NCBI GenBank assembly: GCA_905194315.1
Contig: CAJJRX010000042.1
Span: forward strand, 1 to 14,057
Direction: 5' to 3'
DNA from: an uncultured Sutterella sp.
Lineage (GTDB): Bacteria; Pseudomonadota; Gammaproteobacteria; Burkholderiales; Burkholderiaceae_F
DNA: 14,057 nt
Below, one piece after another: positions 13,855-14,057 of this stretch; positions within the stretch are counted from its first letter, which is position 1; each line of letters opens with the position of its first letter. The notes beneath the pieces were generated by a model. It was not told the origin of the DNA. It saw nothing but the letters and a program-made list of their open reading frames with translations, and searched no databases. The position numbers were made by a program, and so were the translations under genes.

Positions 13855-14057
13855 GTACCCTTCTGAATTTCTTTGACCCCGTGCTGGACATCTTCCGCTA
13901 CCCCTTTATGATCAGGGCCTACGCGGTGGGCACGCTGGTGGCGCTGTGCGCCTCGCAGATCGGCATCCCGCTTGTCATTCAGCGCCTCTCGATGATCGGG
14001 GACGGTCTCTCGCACGTGGCCTTCGGCGCCATTGCCGTGTCCCTGGTGCTCGGGCAG
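13851..14057 (+). CDS. znuB: Zinc ABC transporter permease ZnuB (partial, cut by window end)
   Basis: A GTG at 13851 opens a frame that runs to the window end, 69 codons. The stop of znuC overlaps it (GTGA), and AGGAGG at 13838-13843 sits seven bases upstream, so translation is coupled. The visible protein has a hydrophobic first helix (FMIRAYAVGTLVALCASQIGIPL), then the strongly conserved QRLSMIGDGLSHVAFGAIAV segment of ABC-3 family metal permeases. The remainder of the membrane protein lies past the window. Confidence 0.92.
   Translation, partial: MSTLLNFFDPVLDIFRYPFMIRAYAVGTLVALCASQIGIPLVIQRLSMIGDGLSHVAFGAIAVSLVLGQ

Noticed and set aside
1..14057. CRISPR arrays, tRNA or rRNA genes, insertion sequences, prophage genes
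   Set aside because: I read both strands for regularly spaced repeats, cloverleaf patterns and transposase or phage motifs and saw none.

Overview
The window reads as about 14 kb of chromosome from a Gram-negative, probably anaerobic or microaerobic, GC-moderate bacterium. LpxH (lipid A synthesis) points to an outer membrane with lipopolysaccharide. A DcuC-type C4-dicarboxylate carrier points to anaerobic dicarboxylate metabolism, and the zur-znuACB locus has a proteobacterial layout. The gene styles would fit a gut betaproteobacterium of the Sutterella/Parasutterella kind, but that is an impression from the proteins, not a phylogenetic result. No rRNA, tRNA, CRISPR array, insertion sequence or prophage gene was seen.

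Layout. (1) 1-743: an AT-rich, geneless stretch, then a small XRE-type helix-turn-helix protein. (2) 786-3044, minus strand: an EamA/DMT transporter followed by a D-serine dehydratase/D-threonine aldolase-like fold-III PLP enzyme, closed by a terminator. (3) 3295-3744, plus: a RidA-family enamine deaminase with a strong terminator, divergent from the transporter. (4) 3843-4703: LpxH. (5) 4900-5784: a tandem universal stress protein with two intact nucleotide-binding motifs. (6) 5845-6858, minus: a LysR-type regulator, divergent from (7) 7171-10004: an argininosuccinate-lyase-like enzyme and a DcuC transporter in one operon, with a terminator at each end. (8) 10423-11352: a DUF2156/COG4866 double-GNAT-like protein. 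(9) 11585-14057: a Fur/Zur-family regulator, ZnuA, ZnuC and the first 69 codons of ZnuB, cut by the window end.

How the parts may work together. The dehydratase-like enzyme would release reactive enamine/imine intermediates, which the neighbouring RidA hydrolyses. The DMT transporter would move the amino acid substrate or product. The LysR-lyase-DcuC cassette looks like a substrate-inducible catabolic unit in which a succinate-bearing compound is taken up, cleaved to fumarate, and the C4 acid exchanged or exported. The lyase keeps the superfamily serine loop but lacks several residues that define true argininosuccinate lyase, so its substrate is open. This cassette is the best candidate here for undescribed biology. 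The zinc locus is conventional in layout but has two regular inverted repeats around its putative promoter, and a ZnuA with an Asp in place of a usual metal-binding His.
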